The position numbers and the translations under genes were made by a program. The notes beneath the pieces are model-generated. The model made no database searches, was not told the DNA's origin, and was given only the letters and a program-made list of their open reading frames with translations. Positions 8,623 to 17,564 of a DNA stretch of 64,000 nt are shown piece after piece. Where the stretch lies: contig JAQWRV010000006.1 in assembly GCA_029243545.1 (NCBI GenBank), positions 62,001 to 126,000 of the forward strand. The letters are read 5' to 3'. The DNA is from Rhodospirillaceae bacterium (GTDB lineage Bacteria; Pseudomonadota; Alphaproteobacteria; Rhodospirillales; Rhodospirillaceae). Position 1 is the first letter of the stretch. Every line of letters begins with the position of its first letter.

Positions 8623-9642
8623 ATGACAAAATCTATTAATAATTTCGACGGCACACCGTTAGAGGTGTCAATCGGCCGTAGGGCTGCCCTGGCTACCGGT
8701 CTAGCCGCCGGTGGCGCTGCGTTTGCAGGCGGCACGGCTTTGGCTGACTCCCATGAAAGTGTGGAAGCATCCCTTCTCGGCCCCACATATGACCTCACTA
8801 CCGCGGCCGGTAATGTGGACGCTTACGCTAAGATTGGCTCCAATCTGGATATGAAATCTACGCATTACGGCTTTCTCGATGGATATGTCATGGGCGTTGC
8901 GCCGGGCGGAGCGATTAAAACATTTGCCGGATTCCGGGGTCTAGGGACCACGCGTCTCCTGCCGCTGGAAGGCGAGCACGGTTACCGCCGGGTGTTGCGC
9001 GAAGTGGTGTTTTACACGGATCTTGAAACCGGCGAAGTGCTCGAAGAAATGGAGAACCCATTCACGGGTGAAAAAGTGCGCGTTGTGCCGGTGGCCAACG
9101 ATCCGTTTAACCGCATTATCCGGGAGTCCGAACTCTCCCGCCCCAGCTTTGGTGGTCTCAACACCAATGAGAAGCTGGAGGCCAAACCGTTCATCCTCAA
9201 CTGGAAGCTCTTTCCAAATGATCGGTTGATGATGGAGCGCCACATCAACCTGTATTATCCCAATGCACTTGACCCGAAAAAATGGATTCGCGAAAGCGCC
9301 GGGCCCATGAACCAAGTGACCGAGACCTATGTGTACAATATGTCTCTCGCCGATCTGCAGAATCCCGAGCTAACGACCTTGGACACCACAACGGTTTGGG
9401 GTCGCCACACACCGTGGTTGCCGTGGATGCTGATGGGGCAAGCACCGGGGCACTGTTTATACAATGTCATGGCCGCGAGTCTTCATTCTCTGGAAGAAGC
9501 GCCTGACCAGCGCATTATCGAATACATTGCCAAACACTATCCCAAGTATTTGGATGCGCCGACGGAATGGGAAGAGCCGTCGCTGTCGTCGCTTGAATGG
9601 TATGCCCGTGAGCAGAAACCGGCGCCTCCCGGTGGTGTCTAG
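8623..9642 (+). CDS. Tat-exported DUF1838 family protein (copy C)
   Basis: 339 residues with AAGGA before the ATG. The signal is Tat-like (IGRRAALATGLAAGGAAFAG, cleavage near ALADS). The body is nearly collinear with copy B: DGYVMGVAPGG, MENPFTGEK, VANDPFN, MMERHINLYYP, PWLPWMLMGQAPGH and the terminal SLEWYAREQ with PGGV. Family function is unknown. No other gene shares its transcript downstream, apart from a decayed methyltransferase remnant; upstream lies a possible 37-codon leader. Confidence 0.95.
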   Translation: MTKSINNFDGTPLEVSIGRRAALATGLAAGGAAFAGGTALADSHESVEASLLGPTYDLTTAAGNVDAYAKIGSNLDMKSTHYGFLDGYVMGVAPGGAIKTFAGFRGLGTTRLLPLEGEHGYRRVLREVVFYTDLETGEVLEEMENPFTGEKVRVVPVANDPFNRIIRESELSRPSFGGLNTNEKLEAKPFILNWKLFPNDRLMMERHINLYYPNALDPKKWIRESAGPMNQVTETYVYNMSLADLQNPELTTLDTTTVWGRHTPWLPWMLMGQAPGHCLYNVMAASLHSLEEAPDQRIIEYIAKHYPKYLDAPTEWEEPSLSSLEWYAREQKPAPPGGV

Positions 9643-9654
9643 TTAGAGCCACTT

Positions 9655-9925
9655 ATGCTGATTAGCGACCAGTGCCGTGACCTGAGCGAACAGCTATCAC
9701 AATGAAAATGCTGGCTACGGAACGAAGGCGCACAAATACGTCAAGGCCTTAGCCGGTATTGTTCTGGCAAGTGGCGTGCGTACCTGGCCTGTGAGAACGT
9801 CAGCTGTCGGATGTGCGGCGGACGACACAGGTGGCTGGGCCGATATCACTACGGTTAGCGGCACCATTTGGCGCTACGGCGCAGAGCCGAAAGAGTTTTT
9901 CAGCGAAAGGGAGAGGGTGGAATAG
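9655..9925 (+). pseudogene. Possible frameshifted remnant of a small class I methyltransferase
   Basis: An ATG at 9655 begins LISDQCRDLSEQL, which soon meets a stop; a different frame then reads NENAGYGTKAHKYVKALAG and continues open to a TAG at 9923. Taken together this resembles the N terminus of short phage-type methyltransferases that start with a YRxLNxxLH segment followed by YGxxGHKY. The expected SAM motif after it is not legible. The resemblance is from memory and the piece is short, so it may be a coincidence. Confidence 0.33.
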
Positions 9926-9950
9926 GGGCGAGTGGGCGTTGTCCTGGTAG

Positions 9951-11924
9951 CTATGAAGCCAAACGTGCCATCACGTTATACATGGACCCGAAAATGCTAG
10001 GATTGCTATCCTCAAGCGCTTGCCAACGGGCGGGATCGCGGACCGCTGCAGGATTTGGGTGTAAGCGGCGAAAAGTGGCCAAGGTCGCGGTACTAATTTT
10101 GAGGCCACTGAATACAAACCCACATGCATTCAATAAGTGTGAAAGTGTAATAAGGGTGTAGCGGTGTTCTTGGACGTTAAAAACAAGATCACGGCATTCG
10201 AAAAGAGAAAAGAAATCGGCAAATCTCAACAACCCCTTTGCAGGATGAGAATCAGAAAGGCCATAAACGCGTTTGCGAAACTCTCTCATGCTGCCGGCAG
10301 TCGCCTTGTACCCATGCTCATCCCGCAGTGCGATACCAGCGACAACAGCCTGGCGCCCGCTTTCCGTATAGACCTGCAAATTGAACTCACCCTTTCCACT
10401 ATATACTTTTTTCAATGCGCTTAAGCCGTCTCTGGGAGTCTTCAAGTGGTGCAATACGCCGGCGCAGGCAATTTCGTCAAATACTAGATTTGTCTCAGGT
10501 AGGCGAAGAATGTCGCCGTGATGAAAGGTTACGTTCTGCAGTCCAAATTCACGCTTCTTGCGTTCCCCATAAGCCAAACTTCTACGGCTTAGATCAAACG
10601 CCGTGATGGAAGCCTGTGGTTGGGCAAGACTGTACACAGCGGCCTGCTGGCCTGTGCCACAGCCCGCAATCAGAATGCGGTGACGACCGTTCTCGCCGGA
10701 AACGTTCTTTGGTGATGGCGTTGATTGCCTGAAACCAATGGGAAGCTTGCCGCCACCCCAATTGACGCCCGTCCATCGCGGGTAGGGACTCTCTTCATAT
10801 TGTTGCTGAACGGCGCGTGACGTTTCGTTCTCGATCTGCGTAAGAGAGGGTATATCACCACGAAGACCGTATTCAGTGAGGGGTTCACTAACATGCATTA
10901 CGATGAAATTTCCCCACCGGCTTACTTCTGCGCTGTCATCGTGTTGAGGAGTCACTTCCACGACGCCCTGCAAGGTGTGCAAAGGATGGTAGGTAGCATA
11001 CAAAGCGATGGCGTTAGAATTGACGGACGCCTGGTTATCAATCGCGTTTCGCAATAATGATCTGAGACCGTTGATCTGTTCTAGCTCAACCTGAGGTGCG
11101 GTGAACGCGTAATCTGTGAGGAAGCATTGGGTCGCCAGAGCTGTCACAATTGCAATTGGCGCGCTTTTTGATGCAGTCACCCATTCATTTAACAGCATAG
11201 CCCGCAACTCAGTGAGGGCATTTTCCAGGAAAGCATCTGTGCAGCGCACGTTCTCAATGAGCGCCACAAAAACCTGATAGTTTTTCGATGCACGTTTGGC
11301 CAACAGCCAATCCTGCAGAGATTGAAACTCCCCATTGATCAAATGCTGATGCAGCTCTGTAAGAAAAGGTTTGATCAATTTGCGCGCCTGTATGGCAGCA
11401 TTTTTGGGCTTAATCTTGGTAATGTTCAAACAGTCTATGAGGGCTTGAGCGTAACGATCACGAATAACCTCCACTGGCAACGCACCCAGCGCATGCGCGA
11501 GGTCTTGCCAATAGTCTGGAGTTCCTGCGTTAGCCTGGGCGCTCCTATAAAAGTGCTGCGCGGCGTATTCGGTTTGTCCGGCAGCGAGGAGAGCATGACC
11601 ATAGGTGTTGGCTATCCGGTTGTCCTCTGGCGCCAAGGAAACGGCGCGCTCCAGGGCAGCCCTGGCGTCCTCCACAAGGCCGGCCTGTAGCAAACACAAT
11701 CCATGCAAATGCGCTAATTCGGGTTTGCCAGCCTGCTTAGAAACACATTGGGCCGCCAAGTCTAAAGCGTCTTTATAACTCTTGCCATGAAGCGCCATAG
11801 TCGCCAGGTCTGTTAGCGCAGTCTGATTCCAGGGCCTATCTTGGAGTTTTTTGTACAAGGTGGCCGCTTGATCAAATTGACCCGCCTCGTAGGCCGCATG
11901 CGCCGCCAATAATTCGTCAGACAT
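9951..11924 (-). CDS. TPR-repeat protein fused to a class I methyltransferase domain
   Basis: 657 residues from the ATG at 11924 (AGGA upstream). The N-terminal 150 residues are tetratricopeptide repeats (AAYEAGQFDQAATLYKKL, LHGLCLLQAGLVEDARAALE, NTYGHALLAAGQTEYAAQHF). A middle helical region of about 200 residues has no clear domain. From about 390 comes a block reading YEESPYPRW and then a methyltransferase core with motif I ILIAGCGTGQQ, acidic loop AFDLSRRSL and GVLHHLKTP. Such fusions occur in proteobacteria and may methylate a peptide or glycan presented through the TPRs, but no substrate is known. It is monocistronic. Confidence 0.9.
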   Translation of the reverse strand: MSDELLAAHAAYEAGQFDQAATLYKKLQDRPWNQTALTDLATMALHGKSYKDALDLAAQCVSKQAGKPELAHLHGLCLLQAGLVEDARAALERAVSLAPEDNRIANTYGHALLAAGQTEYAAQHFYRSAQANAGTPDYWQDLAHALGALPVEVIRDRYAQALIDCLNITKIKPKNAAIQARKLIKPFLTELHQHLINGEFQSLQDWLLAKRASKNYQVFVALIENVRCTDAFLENALTELRAMLLNEWVTASKSAPIAIVTALATQCFLTDYAFTAPQVELEQINGLRSLLRNAIDNQASVNSNAIALYATYHPLHTLQGVVEVTPQHDDSAEVSRWGNFIVMHVSEPLTEYGLRGDIPSLTQIENETSRAVQQQYEESPYPRWTGVNWGGGKLPIGFRQSTPSPKNVSGENGRHRILIAGCGTGQQAAVYSLAQPQASITAFDLSRRSLAYGERKKREFGLQNVTFHHGDILRLPETNLVFDEIACAGVLHHLKTPRDGLSALKKVYSGKGEFNLQVYTESGRQAVVAGIALRDEHGYKATAGSMREFRKRVYGLSDSHPAKGLLRFADFFSLFECRDLVFNVQEHRYTLITLSHLLNACGFVFSGLKISTATLATFRRLHPNPAAVRDPARWQALEDSNPSIFGSMYNVMARLAS

Positions 11925-12047
11925 CAAATAATCCTGATACCATCACTCAAAAAAGAACCTAATGAATAGGGAGGCCTGCGACACTTACCGATCAGTCTAT
12001 CTGTTTATGGATTGGTCAGGAATCAAATTCCATCGCGCGCTGAAACG

Positions 12048-12505
12048 TTAATCAAGCGTTCGCCTATGCCGAAGCATGGCGATGGCCACCGCAACGCCGG
12101 TGAAGATCAGCATCGCGTTGATCGGATTTTGCACTTCAGCGAAACCACCACCCTTGAGCATGACGCTGCGGACCACACGCAGGAAGTGTGTGAGAGGAAA
12201 GATCTCACCGATCGTCTGGGACCCGGCCTTTATACCCCTAAAGGGAAACATTAAACTGGAGAACAGCATCGATGGCAAAAAGAAAAATATGGCCATCTGC
12301 AGCGCCTGCATCTGAGACTGCGCGATGGTCGGAAACGTAAACCCGACAGCCACGTTGGCGATAATGAAGACAGATATGCCTGCCAAGAATAGCCCTACGG
12401 GCCCAAGAAACGGCACATCGAATAGATACTCGGCTGCCAGCAGAACCACCGCGGTTTGCACGATGCCCATGCCCACATAGCCGATGTAGTTGTCGGACTC
12501 CGCGC
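12048..12505 (-). pseudogene. C-terminal remnant of an ABC-2 type efflux permease
   Basis: About 150 codons match the C-terminal half of YhhJ/YadH-type ABC-2 permeases: GMGIVQTAVVLLAAEYLFDV, FLPSMLFSSLMFPFRGI, then IGEIFPLTHFLRVVRSVMLK and a last helix. The family is about 370 residues; the first half is missing, and just upstream the sequence loses similarity and runs into the tetR stop at 12580. In relatives such permeases follow a membrane-fusion protein and an ATPase behind a TetR gene, so an internal deletion of those genes is the simplest explanation. Confidence 0.82.
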
Positions 12506-12579
12506 TGTCGGAACAGGCCGCGAGAAGCAGTGATGTATAAGACCCAGCGCCGTAGACTGGTTGACCGTCCATGCGCATG

Positions 12580-13212
12580 TCATGCGGTATTTCCCGCACC
12601 CAAAGCCTTCATCAACATCTTATGGTGGAGGCTGAAAAGCGCTTCAAGATCAACAAAATCATTGCCGTCCGATGAATCTTGTTCGAATAAGATATGCCAC
12701 ACCAAAGACATAAATATAGGTGCGATAACCAGGCTTGCAGTCAGTTTAGGGTCTTCAACAGTAAACTCGCCATTGTCATGACCTCGCTTAAGAATATCAG
12801 CGATAAGGCCCAGCGTCCTTTCAATCACTTGTTGATTGTAAGTATGCGCAACTTCGGGAAAGCGTCTGCTGTCACCGATCATGACTTTAATAATGCGGGG
12901 CACTATGGACTGACGCACTATGACCGGGGCAAACCGTAAGAAACCTTCGATGGCTGCCGTGGCGGTTGGCGCCTCGCTGACGATCTTTTCCAATTGTTGC
13001 CGCTTCGGCGCGGCCGCCATATCGATCAGACCCTGAAAAAGCTCTTTCTTGGATTTAAAATAGAGGTAGAGAGTGCCTTTCGACAGCCCGGCCCGGCGCG
13101 CAATATCGTCGACCCGGGCTGCGGCGAAGCCGTTTTCAAAGAATTCGTCCATGGCGGCCATAAGAAAGGCCGTGCGGCGTTCGTCCTTGGCTTGATTTGT
13201 GCGGGCTCGCAT
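12580..13212 (-). CDS. TetR/AcrR family transcriptional repressor
   Basis: 210 residues. The N-terminal helix-turn-helix is typical: AAMDEFFENGFAAARVDDIA, then RRAGLSKGTLYLYFKSKKEL (about residues 18-55). The C-terminal ligand-binding region is of the type that accompanies multidrug ABC or RND efflux operons. It would normally repress itself and a downstream exporter; here only a truncated permease remains downstream. Two TGACCAGTCA-like operators lie within 100 bases upstream of its start. Confidence 0.94.
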   Translation of the reverse strand: MRARTNQAKDERRTAFLMAAMDEFFENGFAAARVDDIARRAGLSKGTLYLYFKSKKELFQGLIDMAAAPKRQQLEKIVSEAPTATAAIEGFLRFAPVIVRQSIVPRIIKVMIGDSRRFPEVAHTYNQQVIERTLGLIADILKRGHDNGEFTVEDPKLTASLVIAPIFMSLVWHILFEQDSSDGNDFVDLEALFSLHHKMLMKALGAGNTA

Positions 13213-13232
13213 AGACTCATCCTGAAAATAAC

Positions 13233-13302
13233 CGACCAGTCAGTATTTAGGGTGCGGTTCATGGGGTCAAGAAGGTTTTCAGATAAAAAACTGACCAGTC
13301 AG
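13233..13302. promoter_or_regulatory. Two inverted-repeat operator sites upstream of the tetR gene
   Basis: CGACCAGTCAG at 13233-13243 and CTGACCAGTCAG at 13291-13302 share the inverted repeat CTGAC-N2-GTCAG (one mismatch in the first). This is the kind of GACCAGTC-centred palindrome bound by TetR/AcrR proteins. The first lies about 20 bases upstream of the tetR start and fits autorepression. No gene begins to the right of the second site; 13303-13422 is empty. Confidence 0.7.
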
Positions 13303-13422
13303 ATAATTATATGGATGTAGGAAAGAGGACCAGCTTGGCGCCAAAAATAAAAGAGAAATTTGGAGGAAAGGTGTTCAGTAAAAGCCCAAGGAGGGCTCAG
13401 CGGAGTTAAGGAAGGTCCAGTC

Positions 13423-13617
13423 TCAGCTGTTGTTCAGTTTATTGAGGGCCCGGCGTACGGCCTTGCCGGCTGCGTAAGCGCGGTCAGGTTTCCCGGCTAT
13501 CTGCTGCGCTTGTTTCGCCACACCGACAGCCATCCTTGCCGCCCTTTCCCGGGCCACCGGGTCAGAGGCAACTTTTTGCACAAGATGGCGGGCTAATTGA
13601 CGGAAAAGCATGGGCAT
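13423..13617 (-). CDS. Small basic helical protein, 64 residues
   Basis: GAGGAG stands six bases before the ATG. The product is rich in Arg, Lys and Ala (ARHLVQKVASDPVARERAAR ... AVRRALNKLNNS), with no signal peptide or Cys, and is predicted to be almost entirely helical. It reads like a conserved small alphaproteobacterial protein but I cannot name a family. The opposite-strand frame over this interval lacks any such character. Confidence 0.6.
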   Translation of the reverse strand: MPMLFRQLARHLVQKVASDPVARERAARMAVGVAKQAQQIAGKPDRAYAAGKAVRRALNKLNNS

Positions 13618-13724
13618 CTCCTCACCGTAACGAATTCAGATGGCGCTCGCCAGACTGAACTTTAGCGATTCATCGTTATAATGGTCCTTTAACGTCACCG
13701 TGTTCTATGAGGAGACCGTTTTAA

Positions 13725-13901
13725 ATGAAAGCGTTTGTTTTATTGGGCCAACGTTAAACAACAGTTCCTCTGTGTGCCTTGGTGTTTATTCTCGCAGTTC
13801 TGTTCGGAGCGTCTTCCTTCGCTCAGGAAAGCACCTATTCTGTCAGTGAGCGGTGCGTCCAAGAAAATATTCCTGCGGGAGCCCAACAGCATTCGCATTG
13901 A
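13725..13901 (+). pseudogene. Small secreted-protein gene with an in-frame stop
   Basis: An ATG at 13725, with GAGGAG upstream, opens a frame that meets TAA at codon 11 (13755-13757), then continues in the same frame through a good Sec-like hydrophobic segment (LVFILAVLFGASSFAQ) to a TGA at 13899. The product would be a 57-residue secreted protein. An internal GTG could still allow expression, but with no clear ribosome-binding site. I do not recognise the mature part. Confidence 0.4.
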
Positions 13902-13986
13902 ACTCAACGAAATTCTTGCTGCCGTAACGGATTAAGACTCACAATAGATATGATAGGAAAATGTCGAAGAAAAGGGAGCGGGAGCC

Positions 13987-14616
13987 ATTACTCAGGAAGA
14001 AATAATTGAAGCCTTGAAGTCGTTGCCGGCGGCGACGTTGTCTGAGGCCACGGCCAAACCGTGCGATATATCACCACCGGTCTGTTGTCAGGTGCCAGGC
14101 GCACGCATGGTAGGTCCCGCGTTTACCGTGCGCTGCCCCCTCGGCGATAATACTGCCGTTACCCGCGCCGTCGATCTGGCGCCTCCAGGCAGTGTCATCG
14201 TCATTGATTGCGGTGGACCGCCGCGCACGGCTGTCTGGGGTGAGACTGCTACCTTCGCAAGTCAGCTCAAAGGCGTTGCAGGCTGTGTGACCAACGGTGC
14301 CGTCCGCGACATCGACGCCATCATCGAGACAGGGTTTCCCGTATTTGCCGCCGGCCTCTCGTTGCGTGGTTCAACTAAGGGGCAGCCCGGAGAGAACGGT
14401 GCCGACATCACCATCGGCGACATTACCATCCGACCCGGCGACTTTGTTTGCGGCGATGCCGATGGTGTGGTGGTGATTTCTGCCGATGAAATCGAGTCCG
14501 TCCTTGACGTCGCTATCCGCATGCTGACCGAGGAGCGCAGCCGCAATGACCGGATCAAAGCCGGGACCCCATTGGCCGAAATCCTCGCGGCGTCAGGCAA
14601 TCGGGGCCAGTCGTAG
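13987..14616 (+). CDS. RraA-family protein (aldolase/decarboxylase-like)
   Basis: About 209 residues related to RraA and HMG/CHA aldolases: LPAATLSEATAKP, GPAFTVRCPLGDN, DCGGPPRTAVWGE, the GCVTNGAVRDIDAI block with the metal/substrate Arg-Asp, and GDFVCGDADGVVVI. Members either cleave 4-hydroxy-4-methyl-2-oxoglutarate in aromatic catabolism or inhibit RNase E. Family alignment puts the N terminus at TQEEIIEALKSL, whose first codon would be an ATT at 13987 preceded by GGGAGCGGGAG; the first standard start is a TTG at 14014. A Rieske oxygenase lies nearby, which would suit the catabolic reading. Confidence 0.88.
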   Translation: MTQEEIIEALKSLPAATLSEATAKPCDISPPVCCQVPGARMVGPAFTVRCPLGDNTAVTRAVDLAPPGSVIVIDCGGPPRTAVWGETATFASQLKGVAGCVTNGAVRDIDAIIETGFPVFAAGLSLRGSTKGQPGENGADITIGDITIRPGDFVCGDADGVVVISADEIESVLDVAIRMLTEERSRNDRIKAGTPLAEILAASGNRGQS

Positions 14617-14632
14617 CCGCAGGCCCGCCCTG

Positions 14633-15174
14633 CTAATAGTGCACTTGACCCTCGGCGATGTCGGCGAACCGCCGGCGCATCTCTCCAGCTGTCGCCAATG
14701 CGTCGGGCGCGGTTTGTACGCCTGCGATAGGATCAGCGGTGGTCTGCGTCAGTTTCCGAGCGATCTGCCAGTCACCGTTATGGTCGCGCACCAAATCCAT
14801 GTAGTAGCGGCCGCTACGCGCCCAACTCACTCTGCCGTCCTTGGGAATCAGCACCGAGGTGTACAGCCTCATCATCAGGCCTTGACTGCCAGACGATTCG
14901 AGCAGTTCTGGTGTCACCTCGATGCGGACGTCAAAACTCTTTAGGAACCCTCGATAACTGTCTCCGACGGTTTGGCGTCCGTGCATCGTCTCACTCCCCC
15001 CATGGGGTGATAGACCGTATCCTCCGCTAGTCGAGCGACAAGACCGTCTGCATTCGCGGTATTCCAGGCCTTAAAAAACGAATCATGAAAAGCGTGGACC
15101 GAGGCGTCTTCGGCCCATGCACTGCTTGACAAAACGATAGCAAAGCTGACGATAAAGCCAGAAACGCGCATCAA
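14633..15174 (-). pseudogene. Secreted SnoaL-like (NTF2-fold) protein split by a one-base frameshift
   Basis: The first part (15174 down to about 15000) encodes a Sec signal (GFIVSFAIVLSSSAWA) and the start of an NTF2/SnoaL fold (HDSFFKAWNTANADGLVARL, DTVYHPMGG). The remainder lies in another frame (GRQTVGDSYRGFLKSFDVRI ... GRYYMDLVRDHNGDWQIARK). The junction is a run of six G residues (minus strand) near 14996-15001; one extra G would join the two into a single protein of about 180 residues. It may be a real frameshift, a slippage site, or a sequencing error. Confidence 0.77.
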
Positions 15175-15322
15175 TTATCTCCGTGCTGGGCCAGTCAATC
15201 TGCAAGCTACAGCTAGAAATTGATCGGACGCAATAATCTAGCCTAGAGCCTCCAGCGTGTATTTATTATAGCTATATGATGTACTGGAATGAGTCAGGTT
15301 CGGTCCGAATGAGGGTTCAACC

Positions 15323-16468
15323 ATGCTGATCAACAATTGGTATGTCGCTGCCACATCTAAAGAAGTGACGGATAAGCCCCATCGCACGCGCATGGTCGGC
15401 GCGGACTTTGTCCTGTTTCGCGACGACAGTGGTATGCTCCAGTGTCTTTCTGATGTGTGTTGTCATCGGGGCGGTGCGCTGCATCGGGGCGAGATTAACG
15501 GCGGCTGCATCGCCTGTCCTTACCACGGCTGGGAATTCAATGGCGCCGGTCAGTGCACCAAAATTCCGGCTCTCGGTGATGAAGTCACTATTCCTAAGCG
15601 CGCCCGCATTGATTCCTATCCCGTTGAAGAGCGCATGGGCCTGGTCTGGGTCTTTGTCGGCGATCAGTCAGAAGCGGAGCGCCCGGACATTCCAGATTGG
15701 TTCGCACCGTTCCTCGATAATCCAGACTGGCGTGTCACCCGGTATAATTACGAATGGACCGACTGCAATTGGGAGCGGCTTTGCGAGAATTCCATAGACA
15801 CCGCCCATCCGTCGTTCGTTCATAAGCGCTTCGGCAATCGTATCTCACCCAAGTGGACCACCGTGCCCATCGAGACAACCGAGCATGGCGCTAAGTCCGC
15901 TCGCGTAAGGGCCGCGCCGGCGGTCAGCCAAAAACGCGGCGGCATTGCCGAAATCCTTCCCAAGGACCGCAAGACGACAAAGGTCACGCTCGAGTGGAGT
16001 ATGATCGCCTTGGCCGAAATGCTGTATCAGGAAATGACCACCGAGATTACGCAGGTGTTGTTCTCCGTGCGCACGCCCGTGGATGACAACGCCGTGCGGT
16101 CCTACGGGTTCCAGGCCCGCAATTTTCTCAAGGAACCGGAACACGACGCCGAGCGCCTTGAGGCTTTGTTTGAAGCGGTGAAGGAAGACCACGGTATCGT
16201 TCGCCTCTTGAAGCCGCATCACACGGTATCGTCTAACGCGCGCGAGATGCTGATTGAGTCCGATGCCATGGAACTTGCGTTCCGCAATAAGGTCGAAGAA
16301 TGGCGGGACCTCGGTCGTTATGTGGATGGGGAAGCGCTGGAGAAAAACGGCAGGCGCGAGGTTTACGTTGCGCCGTCGCCAACCCGTAGTGCTGATCCCA
16401 AGGGTTGGGTGCATCAAACGTTGCCGACCTTGCTGGTTAAGAAGCCCGTTTCAGCAGCAGCAGAGTAG
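15323..16468 (+). CDS. Rieske non-heme iron oxygenase, alpha subunit
   Basis: 381 residues. The [2Fe-2S] Rieske site is C46-x-H48 and C65-PY-H68 (DVCCHRGG ... CIACPYHGW). The mononuclear iron site is CENSIDTAHPSFVH, with D159, H162 and H167 as likely ligand and relay residues. The length and the phthalate/vanillate-demethylase-like order of motifs put it among single-component alpha-subunit oxygenases, which hydroxylate or O-demethylate aromatic or cyclic substrates with electrons from a separate reductase. No ferredoxin or reductase gene is in the window. A second, partial Rieske oxygenase is at the right edge. Confidence 0.95.
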   Translation: MLINNWYVAATSKEVTDKPHRTRMVGADFVLFRDDSGMLQCLSDVCCHRGGALHRGEINGGCIACPYHGWEFNGAGQCTKIPALGDEVTIPKRARIDSYPVEERMGLVWVFVGDQSEAERPDIPDWFAPFLDNPDWRVTRYNYEWTDCNWERLCENSIDTAHPSFVHKRFGNRISPKWTTVPIETTEHGAKSARVRAAPAVSQKRGGIAEILPKDRKTTKVTLEWSMIALAEMLYQEMTTEITQVLFSVRTPVDDNAVRSYGFQARNFLKEPEHDAERLEALFEAVKEDHGIVRLLKPHHTVSSNAREMLIESDAMELAFRNKVEEWRDLGRYVDGEALEKNGRREVYVAPSPTRSADPKGWVHQTLPTLLVKKPVSAAAE

Positions 16469-16528
16469 TTAGGGTTAAACCGCCACCACCGGGTCCACTT
16501 CATCCAGCTGCAACTTAAACATCTGCGC

Positions 16529-17508
16529 TTACCAACCGCCTTTTGCCATCAACTCCTGGTGCGTTCCGCGTTCGGCGATCTTGCCTTCCAGCATGACCAG
16601 AATTTCATCGCTATCGATGATGGTGGCCAACCGGTGGGCGATGGTCAGTGTGGTTTTGCCTTCGCGCAGTCGCTTTAGCGCTTCCATCACCCCTTGCTCC
16701 GTCTCGACATCCAGGCTGGATGTGGCTTCGCCGAGTAGCACAATGGGAGCGTTCTTGAGGATAGTGCAGGCAATGGTTACACGCTGGCGCTGCCCACCGG
16801 ACAATTTTCTGCCGCGCTCGCCGGCTTATGACTCGAGACCATCCGGCGTTGCGGCAATCCAGTCTTTGAGGCTGGCATCGTTGGCTGCCGGTTCAATTTC
16901 AGCATCCGTCGCGCCCGGTTTGCCCAAGCGGATGTTTTCAGCAACCGTTTCGTTGAAGATGTAGCTGCGTTGCGACACGACCGCAAACTGGGTCTGCAAG
17001 GTATCGAGTGAGAACGCAGTAAGCGGCTGATCACCGATGGTAATGCTGCCGTCCTGCACATCCCATTGGCTCAGGAGTAAATCCATCAAGGTTGATTTAC
17101 TAGCACTGCTTGGGCCGACCAAGGCCACATGCTTGCCGTCTTTGATATCCAAGGAGAATTTCTCGACGACTTTGGCGTTCCGGCTCCATTCGGCGTCATC
17201 GGAGCCATACTCAAAGGTGACGTTTTTAGAATGCAGCGACGATGAGCTGGTTGCGGTGACCGTCGCTTCCGGAGAGTCCTGAGCCGCGGGTGGTTTCCAT
17301 CATGGCAAACAAGCGTCGCGCCGCGATGAGGGAGAGCCGGTAATCAGTGAAGTTATTGGCCAGGCCAATGGAAGTATAAAAGCCGACCACAGACACGGCG
17401 ATGATCGCCGGGAGTTCCGTGGGGGCTGAAATTTCTCCAGCCAAGGTGAGTTCAATGCCCCACCATCGTCTTACACGGGCCCTTGAAATGGCCCTTCAAA
17501 CAGTCTTA
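16529..17508 (-). pseudogene. ABC exporter (fused TM-ATPase) pseudogene
   Basis: Three pieces add up to the C-terminal half of an ABC exporter. 17508-17285 carries the last transmembrane helix and coupling region (VVGFYTSIGLANNFTDYRLS, AARRLFAMMETT). After a frameshift near 17285 comes the nucleotide-binding domain to 16826, interrupted by TAA at 16826-16828, then AGERGRKLSGGQRQRVTIA (signature) onward. The Walker A reads GPSSASKST instead of GPSGSGKST and the Walker B LLGEATSSLD has lost its Asp. The N-terminal transmembrane domain is absent. It is clearly non-functional. Confidence 0.88.
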
Positions 17509-17564
17509 GGCTGGTGTCCAACAGTTAAAATGCCCCGCAAATACTCAAGGTTGGAGGTGATTCC

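Noticed and set aside
9655-9925. Prophage remnant suggested by the phage-type methyltransferase fragment
   Set aside because: No other phage gene, integrase or attachment repeat is near; one short resemblance is not enough.
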